Below are positions 40,985 to 52,064 of a stretch of DNA of 64,000 nucleotides, in pieces. The stretch's first letter is position 1. Every line of letters starts with the position of its first letter. The stretch is from Dicaeum eximium. Taxonomy: Eukaryota > Chordata > Aves > Passeriformes > Dicaeidae. Under the pieces are notes generated by a model. The model was given only the letters and a program-made list of their open reading frames with translations. It was not told the DNA's origin and did not search any database. Where the stretch lies: positions 1-64,000 of the forward strand of contig VWZP01008117.1 of NCBI GenBank assembly GCA_013396995.1. The letters run 5' to 3'. A program made the translations under genes and the position numbers.

Positions 40985-43829
40985 TTCAGAATGTTGTTAC
41001 TGAAAAGTTTTCCAACAGTCCTAATGCTAGTTAGGGCCAAAACTCCCATTCTGTAAATTTTACACTGATGGAAATATCTCTCTGAAGTTTGGCTGTGAGG
41101 AGGTCAGATGAAGAATTCAAATGCTTTTATCTGGATTAAAATCTTCCCCTGACATACCTGAAGGTCCACAACGGAATATCCATGTTCAAAGCACATTAAA
41201 AGATAAATAGTTAGCCATGTATTAGGAAGAAAAGTAAGACAATATAGTTTTGCCCCAAACAGTGTTTCAAATCTATAAACAACAACACCAAGAAGGCAAA
41301 AGTGAGGTAAATGTAGAAGTTCTCTCTTGATGATGATGTTTGCATAAGCATCATAGGATATGCTTTAGTAGATTCCACAGAAGCTAACTATGTTTAAGTT
41401 CTGTGCTGTTTTGCAGATTTTTTTTTTAATTGGTGGTGTTCTTTCAAAAAGGAAGGAAACACTAGGAACACAATACTTGTAATCGTGAGATATAATTAAT
41501 TTGATACAGTTATCAGTAGATAATTGGAGACACAAAATGTGGTATTTTGCCTCTGCCAAAGAGATAAACATTTTACATTATGCAATATAAAGAGTATTAT
41601 TTTCCTGTAGTGCAGAATTTTTCCTTCTCATTCTGTTATTATGCATCAGCCAATTTTTTTCTTTTCCAGCATTAGTGCTTCTATATGTTTACTCATCAAA
41701 GGCTTCTAAATGGTTTGTTTTGCCAGTCTTGTTTTACTAAGGAAGACTATTTTCAAACACTTCATTCTGTGTGTGATTTGAAACTTGATCCCAGGGAAAA
41801 AAAGAGATGTCACTAATCAAATATGAAAAAAAAATCTGAAATAATCTTCTCTATTTTATAATCATAATGGCAGGAAGCTCAATACTTCTGCTCAAACAAA
41901 AAGGCTGGTATACATATTTACCAAAGGCCTTATGATGTTTGCAGTCGACTTTGCAGAAGACAACATTTATAAAACCTTTACAGAGTCTGGCAGGTGCCAT
42001 GGATTCTCCTGGGGATTAGTTTTATTCAGATATTGTCTTTCATTTGAACTTCAAACATGTTTTTTCATTTTTTCTTTTTTTTTTTTTTAGAGACAGATTT
42101 TTAATAAGTTTTGGAAATTAAAACCTTTTTCATTTGTGGCATTATAGTACCTACTTTGAATTTGCTTATGGGAACTAAATCCCTGTAAAACTAAAGACTA
42201 TTGCAATTTTTAAGAGGGGAAAAAAAAGACAAAGAGGTATCAATGTAGTTTGAACCACTGAAAGAATTGAAAGCATGAGCTGTGCCATGGGGTTTTTTGG
42301 TGGTTTTTTTTTTTTTCCTGAATAAATAAAAGGCACAGATTTTCTAGTATTTCTCTTTTTCAATATCTAGTCCCACAGAGATCATATTGTGTTACAAAAC
42401 CACAAAATACTGTGTTTAGTAAGACCTAATCTTACCAAGAAAAATCAGTTGAGGATTTCATTTTGAAAGTGAAAATTAAGATATGAAGAAGAGATTCTTA
42501 ACTGATAGTGTTTCTTTGTGAAGCGCTACAAGTAGATGAAAAAATGTAGATTTTTGCTTTGTAGATTCTAAATTTTGGAAAAACACAGGGAATTTAGGAA
42601 CTAAATCAAAATGGTGTTCAGAAAGATGGTCATTAGAAAAATACTTACAAATTGTTGTTCTTTTGATGCTGTTTATATTTAGAGAATGTTTTTAATTCAA
42701 TGGTTCACCTTAATGTAAGGATAATGCAAAATTAAAATGGAAAAATATTTAAAATGTCAATATCAGAATTCAGGTTCTCAGAAAATGTCTATTTTGAGAA
42801 CCAGGATTATATTATTTATTTTTTAACTGATAAGCATTCTTTTTCTCTTAGTTTCAAAAAGGGAAGATTTACAAGGATCTTTCTTCCATCTTCTCTGGTT
42901 TACCACAACTCTCTTGGGTACTAAATGAAAAGGATGTCAGCAGATTTTTCCCCCCACGTCTATTTTCCCAGGGCAGATACGAATCTCCTCGGCCCCTCTG
43001 ACAGCTGAATATAAGTGTGTCCATCTTTTTGCTTGTTTGTCATTCACTCTAGGAATCTTTGATAAATGAGATTCATGTCCTTTTAGCAAGGCTTTTATCT
43101 GTTTTCTACTGAACCATAGACCTGCAGCTCAGTCCCATAAATTTCCACAGTGCTATATTTTCCAGTTAAATCCTTCTTACCCAGCAGCCCATAGGATGCT
43201 GTGCCTGGTGGATTCCTCTGTGCTAGTCCAGCTTCTGACTGTTTCTGCTTAGGAGCCTTCATTTTATTATTATACGCATTGTTGCCAAAGAAACTCTGCA
43301 GTACACTTACAAGTACAGAAGAACTTCCTCTGAGGGAGGTGAGCTTTGGGAAGAATGAGGGGATATGAAATATCCAAACTGAAAACCAAAACCTTTGGGT
43401 TTTAGTTACAGAGAGAAAACTAATTTTATTTTTTTTTTAAATAGTTAATTATTAATATAAATGCATTTTTGCCTCTCAGGGAATTTTTTTTTTCTTATAA
43501 AATTCTTTTCAACTTCTATGAAGCAGGATTTATAATTTGAACTACTTTAGCAGAATGATGCATCCTGACTTTCCTGCATTTTAGAGGGCTATGCTAATAC
43601 TCACCTTATCCAAAAGAACTTGAAATATTGTTAAAATATCTTTTTTCCACCATTTTAAAGGACAACGAGGAAATCTTAAAATGTGAAAGAAATAAATATT
43701 AACCTATGGCCAAATGTAAGGTAACTATTTCAAGATTTTCTCTGTCATAAACAATAACTTCTGTATTTAAGGAATAAACCACTACCATTCTGGATCCTGT
43801 ACAAGTTTGGGAAACCTAATTTGGATTGC
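40985..43829. other. AT-rich gene-free stretch
   Basis: No gene or repeat family was recognised. T-rich tracts lie near 42060-42090 and 42290-42320. Confidence 0.55.
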
Positions 43830-44501
43830 TGTTATATGAAGCAAAATATTAAGGGCTAGTTCAGGTCAGCATGAGAGGGCTGCTGAGGAATACATTTGGT
43901 GCAGGTAGCTTGGTTTGCAAGCTGCTGACTGAGCTGCAGGTTCAGCCCCAGGCAAGAGGATGCAAACTGCTGACCCTTGGCACAAAAAGATGTGTGGGGA
44001 CTTCTGGCACCAGCCAGGTGACTGGACAGTCAGAGACATGGCAGGGGCCAAGGTGACTGGACACTCAGAGACATGGCACCAGCCAGGTGACTGGACAGTC
44101 AGAGACATGGCAGGGGCCAAGGTGACTGGACACTCAGAGACATGGCACCAGCCAGGTGACTGGACACTCGGGAGACATGGCAGGGGCCAAGGTGACTGGA
44201 CACTCAGCTGGAAGAGCGAGACCTTCACTGCACAGACTGAAGGTATAAAAGCCCAGGGAGTCCCTCCCAGCAGGCACCCAGCTCAAGCTGCTATTTTGGT
44301 ATTGTACCATAATTAAATTATTTTAAGGGTCTGGACACCTGAGACTCTACCATGGAAACCCGGGGCTGAGCTGGTGTGGAAGCCTGGTCTGACTGTGCGA
44401 GCTCTGGGGTGTAGCTGTGGAGTGGTGCAGTCCCAGCTCGGGTGGTGTGAGACACTGCCAGAGCAGCTCCTGGATGGCTGGGCAGGGAAATTTCCTCAAC
44501 A
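43830..44501 (+). mobile_element. Solo LTR, class I type, with U3 tandem array
   Basis: A 672-bp LTR with ends TGTT...AACA, flanked by TTGC on both sides (43826-43829 and 44502-44505), a 4-bp target duplication. It has a TATA box TATAAAA at 44244-44250 and an ATTAAA polyadenylation signal at 44312-44317. U3 holds a dimeric tandem array at 44006-44207 (listed separately), in the position where retroviruses usually keep enhancers. GC-rich U5 follows the polyadenylation signal. No internal sequence adjoins it. The 118-120 codon open frames on both strands across the array are caused by the repeat. Confidence 0.85.
44006..44207 (+). repeat. 69-bp dimeric tandem array in LTR U3
   Basis: Two related units alternate three times. 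Unit A (about 34 bp) begins GGCACCAGCCAGGTGACTGG and unit B (35 bp) begins GGCAGGGGCCAAGGTGACTG. A units start at 44006, 44075 and 44144; B units start at 44040, 44109 and 44179. All share the core GGTGACTGGACA(G/C)TC and end AGAGACAT. The third A unit has a one-base insertion (CGGGAG) and the last B is cut short. This is a two-level structure: an ancestral unit doubled and diverged, and the pair was then amplified. Confidence 0.92.
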
Positions 44502-47500
44502 TTGCAACCCCTCATCTGCCTTTCCCTCCACAATACAAAAGCACACATGAAATGCAGGTCATTACCATGTTGGTTTAGTCCTTTTATAGTCTACAGAAAC
44601 ATAGAAGACTTTGAAGAAATAAATACTGGAGAAAGTTTTTTTGTGTAGGAGCTCACTATAAAATACAGAAATAAGAGACAAGGTAATGGAATGTGAGCAG
44701 TGGTATCTTACTTGCAGAAGTAGCTAATGAAATGGAAGATTTGTTTGTTTGGGTTTTTTTGGTTTGTTTTTTTTTTTTTTTTTTAATTCAAAGAGAGCAT
44801 TTTCCTTTTTCTGGCGTCAATTAAAAATATAAGTTCCTCCTAGAATATTATCTTCACTTTTGAGCTGTTCAACAATGGAGAGTAGTAGCTGAGTGGAAGA
44901 GATTCCATAGGTTTTTTTTTTGTTCCTTTTGTTATATAATGTTATATTCTTAGGGGAATTCAAAGAGAATGATGGTATGTAATATACACTAGAATATATA
45001 TTCTTTTTGTTCATTTTCCTATATGCAGTAATATTTTTGTTAACTATTCATTTTGTGCATGAAACTTTTTCAGATGCATTTTAAGAGAGTAACTTTACAG
45101 AATCTGCAGGATTTCTCTTATCTGTAAAACCAGAAGTGTTTTCAAAGCATGCTGTGAAATTAAGCATGGTCTTCCCTACCTGTGTAGAAATCCTAAATCA
45201 AACTGTGTTTTGCCAGGTGTTTCTCCAAGCCCTTTAGAACATTTCCAGGTCTTTCTTACAACTAATGATTCACCAATTGGTCTGGAATTTCCTGGTTTTC
45301 ATCTTACTTCCCTTTTTTTTTTTCCTTGTTAATGATTTCTCAGATCTAGAAAATCTCATCCTTTTCAGATACTTATGCTAAAAGTAATGGTGGAATCCAG
45401 GGGTAGGAACTTGAGATAGATCAAAATTCAGAGACAACATAGAAAATATTTAGTAAGATATTTTGTCTGCTTAATTCAGTCTGTAAATTAGGAGACGTTT
45501 TCCAGTATTGTCTGCAGATTTATCTATAGTTAAAGCAACATTTATAACATGATTTCTGATCTAGCACTTGTGTTTGCTTGAAGGATTATTTGTGAAATTT
45601 ATATGAAAAAATCAATTTTAGAGGTCTAAATGAACATGATAAAGAAAATTAAAGTGGAAAATGGACTTGGTTGATTACATTATTTGCTCAATTAATGGCT
45701 GCATTCATTTCTTAACCACAGAATTTTTCTTTTCTTTAAATTGGCTCCATTTCAAAGAAAAATTTAAAGAAATATAGATAAAGTTCTTTAATGAGTGAAC
45801 AAAAGGAAAGTCTAACTTCTAAGTTTTCTTTATAGCTACATGCAGTCAGATATGGAACAGGCTTGCTGAATTACATTCTTCAGCGTTATTCAGTGCATAC
45901 TAATCCCTGCATTACTATGAGTAATAGCATTACTAAGCAGTAACAGTTTTCCTTAATTTCTTTAAAATAACTTTAATTCTAAATAATCTCTGATTTGTCA
46001 TTGACCTTTTTTGAAAACTGTGTATATTTCAGCTAATCTATACTTCATGTTGTACTTTTTATCGCTGTATTTAATTTCCTGTTTTCTCGGACTTTTTCTC
46101 AGACTCTCAAAACTTCCCTGTTTTGTCAGACTTTGAGATGTTTCATATCCTTCTTCCTTTTTGGATGCCCTTTTAGGAATAGTTTTCTCTTACTAATCAG
46201 GCAAAATTTTTCATTTCAACTCTTCCAATAAATCTTAATACAAAGTTATACAGATTGTTTTCTCCATCTATATACTCAAGGACAAAATCTACATCTCTGA
46301 TTCAGGCCTGCCAAACTGATTGTGGTGAGACTTCACTTGGTGGTAAGAGGTTTTCCCCCTTGAATGTTTGTGGACAATGAAGGTGATAACATGGAAATCA
46401 GTTATTTGCAGAACACTGGCAGATAAATTTAATTTTCAGTACTTTCCATTTTTCAACAATTTGTCATTATTTTTTGATAATCAGTTGATGTCACTTTAAC
46501 TTTTTGCCACTAATTGAGGAACGAGAATTTAAACAAGGTTTAAAAATCTTCTGTGAGGAAGAGGAAAGGACAGATAAGAAAAGCAAACATTCCTGCATGG
46601 ACCATTTACTGTAAGTGGTGTGAAGTTGTTTTGAATTATGCAGGGCTAAATCTGTCGCAGGGCACTGAACATGAAAATTCCCTTAATGACTCAAATGCCC
46701 AAGAGCTACAACATTAGATTTCTCAGAGCAGTGAAGGAAATCTTGTGGTTGATGTAATATGCTGTATTTCTTCACACAGCCACAATATAAAGATTTTTCA
46801 GAGGAGAACAATGAGCAAAATACATGAATAACTCTGGAGGTAAAATGAAAGGTGTTAGATGTAATATTGCACTACAATGGGAAATTGTCCTCATTAGATA
46901 ATAATCTAGTGATAAAATACAGAAGAAATAAATGTCAGGGACAATATAACACTCTGAGAACATTTCACAAAAAAGCCCAGATCATTGCATTAAATGTAGA
47001 GTATTAGGAATAGGGATTAATGAATTAATTTTTCATTGTTGATTATATCAATGGAAATAACTACAATTATCTAAGCCTAGGCAGCTAGGGGGCAAAAAGG
47101 TAAATTCAACTAAATATTATTTAAGAAATAATGCACAGCTTTAGTAATTTCACAATACGATCTTTTGCTGTATGAATTTGTTTCCCAGGAAATAAATTAC
47201 AGTTTGTAAGTTTTTATGTTTGCACAGTTTATACTACAAGGTATAAGGTCTGAAAAAAACCTTTTCTTTTATTGAAATAAACAATAATTTTTGTGCTTGC
47301 ACAAGACTGTCAGAACTTAATAAGGCCTTTGCTTCACATAAAAGGTAAAATCATAATCAGACAAGGAGCCAGAAAATTTTTTTAGATTACATAGAATGGA
47401 AAATATGTTCTGAATGTAAAAATTACCTTACATGTTTGGCATGCTGATACAAAATATTGTCTCTAATATTATTTTAAGATTTCTGATATCTCCGTTTCAT

Positions 47501-47793
47501 CACATAAAGTGTTCTGTCACTATGTTGCTGTACCACTTTGTCCTTTTCCTTAAATTGTATGTAGTGAAGGTTTTAAAAATCAGAATCAGTTGTTGTCTTA
47601 GGACATACATATTACATTAAAAGTGTTATAGGCATTTGGAAAATTTGTCTGAGGTTTGGATATCACCCCATACTAAAGACCTTTTAAACTTTATGTTAGG
47701 TTGCATAGTTTCTAAATATTTTACTTCCTATGATGCGAATTATTTTACTTCTTTTCACCTTATATTTTTATCTTGGATTTGAAAGTAGAAATC
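44502..47793. other. AT-rich gene-free stretch
   Basis: No gene or repeat family was recognised. A T18 run lies at 44767-44784. Confidence 0.55.
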
Positions 47794-47857
47794 AAACTTC
47801 TTTAGATGGTCTTTAAGATCCCTTCCAGTACAAACCAGTCTATGACCCTATGGTTCT
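47794..47857 (+). mobile_element. CR1 LINE 3'-terminal fragment
   Basis: GATGGTCTTTAAGATCCCTTCC is followed by CAAACCAGTCTATGACCCTATGG, the last 60 bases of a CR1 element on the plus strand. It is short and heavily 5'-truncated. Confidence 0.75.
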
Positions 47858-50572
47858 CTGGAATTTACTACTAGTTTACACTAACACAGGTCAAGCTATT
47901 GCAGTGGAGAAATATCCAGTATAAATTTAAATTACTTGTTTGGGATAACAGAAGAAGATGGAAGTTGAGGGAGGCATGAACTTTCTGTGGCTTTCCTTTC
48001 CAGACATATTTGCAAGGTTCACCTTGATTTAGGTAATTTCATTTTTATTGATTTTTTTGATATGAGAAAGGCTTTGCTGTGCCACTTAAAAGAAAACAAT
48101 TTAAGAAAAATTAACAAATTTAACAAAATTTAGAAAATATTTTTTTTAAAGTCTCTTGTAATTACATTGTAATTACCTTAAAAGTCATGATATGTTTTAG
48201 TGATCATAAGTTACCAAGCCAGCTTGAGTACATACGTCTTTTAGGTCAGGTTATTCAGTTTTGAAAACATAAATCCTAGTTTTGTTCTAGAATGCCTCCT
48301 TAAAATGATTGGATAGATAATTCAGTCCCTAAGAAATAGGGGACTGAAAATTGCTGACAAAGATGCAGACAAGAGCTCTGTTTCTGCATCAGTCACGGTT
48401 TGAAGATCTACTTCAAAGGCACTGTAGTACCAGAGCACTTTGTGTCAATAACTGAATGTAGCCACTCACAAGGTAAGAGTAAATCTATCTCTGGCCAACT
48501 TTGTCCTCCTCCTTTGGAGTGTGCCACAATATAACAGAACTCCTGGAAGAAAGCCAAACATTGTCAATTGCCCGTTTTCATGTCAGAGCACTAGCCTACT
48601 TCATCCTTCATTCAAGAGATTATTCAAGAGAAATAAACTCCAAAGATCTGTTCTACTTAGATTATTTTCTATCATTTTTATGTGTAAATATTTGCACTGG
48701 CACGAAAGCAATCTATCAGAGCAAAAGGCACAAACTTGGTTACTAAAGGAAGGGGAGGAAAATTTCACTGAATAAAGCATTGGCTAAGAAATTAAGATTC
48801 GGTTTTGAAACGTAAAATGAATTAATGTTTTTACAGCTTATACAGGTTGGAAGAGTTACAGGATTATCTCTTGCATGAGATAAAATGTAATACTTTTTGA
48901 GAACTGTCTGAAAACTCATATCCACAGCAATGCCTTCCGACTCTTCAAAGTGTTAAAGGGTGAACAAGCACACCAGTATTATATCTACTAGTTTGGGAGA
49001 AAAATTTTGGAAAGAAAGAAGGGATTATTGCCTTTTTTTTCACTGGTGTTGGCCTGAAGACAATCCTCACACTCTTCAAAGTAATGAATCATTTTTGGAA
49101 GCTAAAGGCTCCCAGAAGGATTTTGGCCTTGCCCACACTGGTCCACTTTTAATTGTTCTCATGTTTATTTCTGCTTTTTGCTACATTCCTTAAGGCTGTT
49201 GACAGGGAAATCATGATTGGTTCTGTCTGGTTAGACTTTATGTATCTCATTTGTGCATATGTGTTAAGTATGGGTGATGGAAGAAGAATATGCATAATTT
49301 CAGAAATACTTACATTAATAACTGCTATTGATGTGTTGTGCTGTGCAGCATGTAATTATTTTTGACATATCTTCACTTACTATCAGAAGGGACTGATTTA
49401 TCTTTTATTTGTCCCCCAGTCGAAGTGATCTTATCACACAGATTTGCCCTTATCTATTGAGGCATTGCTGTGGTTACCATCTCTCAGCTGCAGGGCAAAA
49501 ACATGGCAAAACCCTGATAATTCTAATTGTTTATCATGCATTAAAACACTTATTACATCACAGAGAGAGACTGACCGGCTGGTGATGCTGTGACTGATGC
49601 ACCGCAGGGTATCACTGGTCCCTCCTGGCTGCCAGGCCACAGCTCACCACTTGTTAAGCTGTTCAGAATGCTTTTCCCTTTTGGATTGAGATGTTACATG
49701 GTGATATTCTGTCTTATGAATGATAACAAAAAAAATAATTGTAATAACAATAAATTTTAAAAAATATATTCTCCACAATGATCCACTTTTATCTCACCAA
49801 CAGCTGCTGAGTCAGCTCTGAACACTGAGTTGCTTTTTTATCAGTCTGTAATGAGAGGTCTTTAGATAGGAACACCCTTTTTTCCATTTATTTTCTTTAA
49901 ATGTAGATTTTATTTTATTAACTTAAATTAAATAAAAAAAACCCTGCAAGTAATTTTGTGAAATTTTAAAAATGAAAAACATAGAAAACACTACTAAACC
50001 AAAACCATAAAAAGCCCCCAAACTAAAGAAGTATTTGATTTGACACAACTGAGGTAGATATAATCACCTGGAATGGAGGGGAGCTGAAAAAAAGTTGCTA
50101 AAAATAAAATGAGTCATTGACCTCTTAGATTGGATCTACTTCCAGTTAAAAGTTACCAGTTAAACAGATAGAATCTTATACTACTTTGTTTATGGACACA
50201 CTTACAGCACATGTCTAAGAAAGCTGTCTCAAAGAAACAAAACAAAACCCAAGAAAATCTACAAGAAAATAATATATTTAAGATAATTGTCTGTATTCTT
50301 GATAAAAGAGACAGTGGTGCTCTTAACTGTGTTGTTAACTTCTTATACTTACCCTGACTAATACTGTAGCAAGTGAAGGCTAGGCCTCTAGGAACTCTTA
50401 TCATAAAAAAAAACCTCAAAAATATTTACTTCTGTATTTATGTGATTCTAAGTGAGCAGTAATGATAGAAGCAAAGAATAGAACTTTAAAACTCAATGCC
50501 AAAATTCAGTGCAAAAATTCTAAAGATTATCAACAAGTGCTTCAACTTTATGATTTCTCCTCCATTATAGCC
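47858..50572. other. Mostly AT-rich stretch, no gene recognised
   Basis: No gene was identified. About 49400-49660 is less AT-rich and not obviously repetitive, but neither a coding frame nor a repeat family could be supported there. Confidence 0.5.
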
Positions 50573-51165
50573 TGCTGCAGTCCCCGATTCTCTACTGCCT
50601 AGCTCTGCGAGGTCACTGCAGCCAGGATGGGACACTCCCCACTAGCAGAGCAAAGTGAGGAGCAGCTTCAGAGCCTGCCTGGGCTCTGCTGAGGGGTTAG
50701 AGCTGAAGCAGCGAGACCGGAGGGGAGAGACAAAGGGAGACTCTTCAACAAGGTCCAAAGGGAATGGTTTGTTAACACAGGAGTAGGAGCAGGGCGAAGA
50801 GCACAGAGCACAAGTTACATCAACATAAATACAGGGTAGGTGCAGTACATATCAACCAATGGGACAAAGGGTAGGGAGGAGTGAAAGGAGCAGTTGCATG
50901 GTAAATAAACCAATTTTATTTGATGAGTACATTCAGATAAACTAATGAGATGTCACGGTACAGCAAATTTTCTGGAAAAACAGGTGGAGATTTGGGTAAC
51001 AAACAGAAAGGAGAGCAGAGTTTACATTGAGTGATGGGAAAGGAACTAGAACAAGGGAGGGACTTTCTATATATGGAATGAAGTGTGGGAGGGGATAATT
51101 TCTGGGACAAACCAAAATTGGTGGAATTTCAATACAAAGATAAACCATTCCCACACAGCACTACA
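50573..51165 (-). mobile_element. Solo LTR with 6-bp target duplication
   Basis: A 593-bp segment bounded on the plus strand by TGCTGCAG... and ...CACTACA, flanked by identical ATAGCC hexamers (50567-50572 and 51166-51171). A 6-bp duplication is typical of alpha- or betaretrovirus-like (class II) integration. Orientation is taken as minus because its relative at 51473-52064 has a TATA box and ATTAAA on that strand. Shared blocks with that relative include CACTCCCCA, GTAGGAGCAGG, the reversed CCAAT sequence in ACCAAT, and GACAAACCAA near the U3 end. No internal retroviral sequence is present. Confidence 0.85.
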
Positions 51166-51472
51166 ATAGCCCATTTGATTCATAAGCTCCATTTTATACA
51201 CACCATACACTCATAAAAGTTGCTGCAGGATGTTTCTGCGTCTAGCTAGCTGGAGCTTCAGGAAATTTGACCCAGATTCTGGGGCTTTGAGAATTTTGTT
51301 TAGATTAAGGAGTTTGTTTAGTCAGAAAATCATTAAGAAAAATACTAAAAATGGAGCACTGAAATAAACTGAGATTAAAAAAAAGAAGAAAAAAGGAGAG
51401 ATAACAAAAAAAGCCTAGACAACCAAGCCAACTCTCAACAACCAGAGTTGTTTGGGCTTTTAATTTCCATTT
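51166..51472. other. Spacer between two solo LTRs
   Basis: About 307 bases of AT-rich DNA not resembling retroviral sequence, so the two flanking LTRs are not the ends of one provirus. Confidence 0.6.
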
Positions 51473-52064
51473 TGTCGCAGCCCCCTTCAAGTCGCAGTCT
51501 AGCTCACCAAGATTGGGTGGCTGTCACTGCGTGTGGGCACTCCCCAAAGAGCTCTACAGCCCAGGGAGCGGCTTCAGGGAAAACTCCCTGCAGGGAAGGG
51601 TCTAGCTGAAAGTGGCAAAGTCCAGAACTAAGACAAGGGTGACTTCTTTTGCGAGGCCCAAGAGGGAAGGGTTTAATAACTTGGGTAGGAGCAGGCAGAA
51701 GAAGCCCTGAACAAAAGCTTACACACACTTATATACCAACAAGGCATGGCTTACAACAACCAATAGAAAAGAAGGTGAGGAGGGTTTACAGAATAATTGG
51801 CATACAACATTTCCACTAAAGGGAGAGAGGGGAGGGAACAGATATACATTGGCCAGTGGGGAAGGGAGAAATACAGAACTTTCTGAAATTTTGGTGTGGT
51901 CTCAGGTGACAGACAGGTGGGAGGTGTGGGGCTTACATTGACAGGGAACACACTAGAACAAAAGGCAGGACTAGCCTTATAAAGAACTGAGGAGGGAGGA
52001 TACAACATTGGGCCAAACCAAGAGAAAGGGGAGAACCTTACATGTGGAATGTTACATCACCACA
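51473..52064 (-). mobile_element. Solo LTR with 6-bp target duplication (one mismatch)
   Basis: A 592-bp segment bounded on the plus strand by TGTCGCAG... and ...CACCACA. It is flanked by CCATTT (51467-51472) and CCGTTT (52065-52070), a 6-bp duplication with one transition. On the minus strand it has a TATATAAG TATA box (51728-51735) and an ATTAAA signal (51672-51677). It is nearly the same length as the LTR 300 bp to its left and shares its block order, but is well diverged from it, so it is a separate subfamily. No internal sequence is present. Confidence 0.82.

Noticed and set aside
43866..44316. Open frames of 118 and 120 codons on opposite strands with a repetitive protein
   Set aside because: They are produced by the 69-bp nucleotide array inside an LTR. 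Both strands are open because the unit pair is a multiple of three, and there is no coding evidence.
49400..49660. Moderately GC-rich block with an open frame on the minus strand
   Set aside because: No repeat family, splice signals or protein similarity could be recognised.
50573..52064. Interpretation as a single short provirus with two LTRs
   Set aside because: Each LTR has its own target duplication, and the 307-bp spacer is not retroviral.
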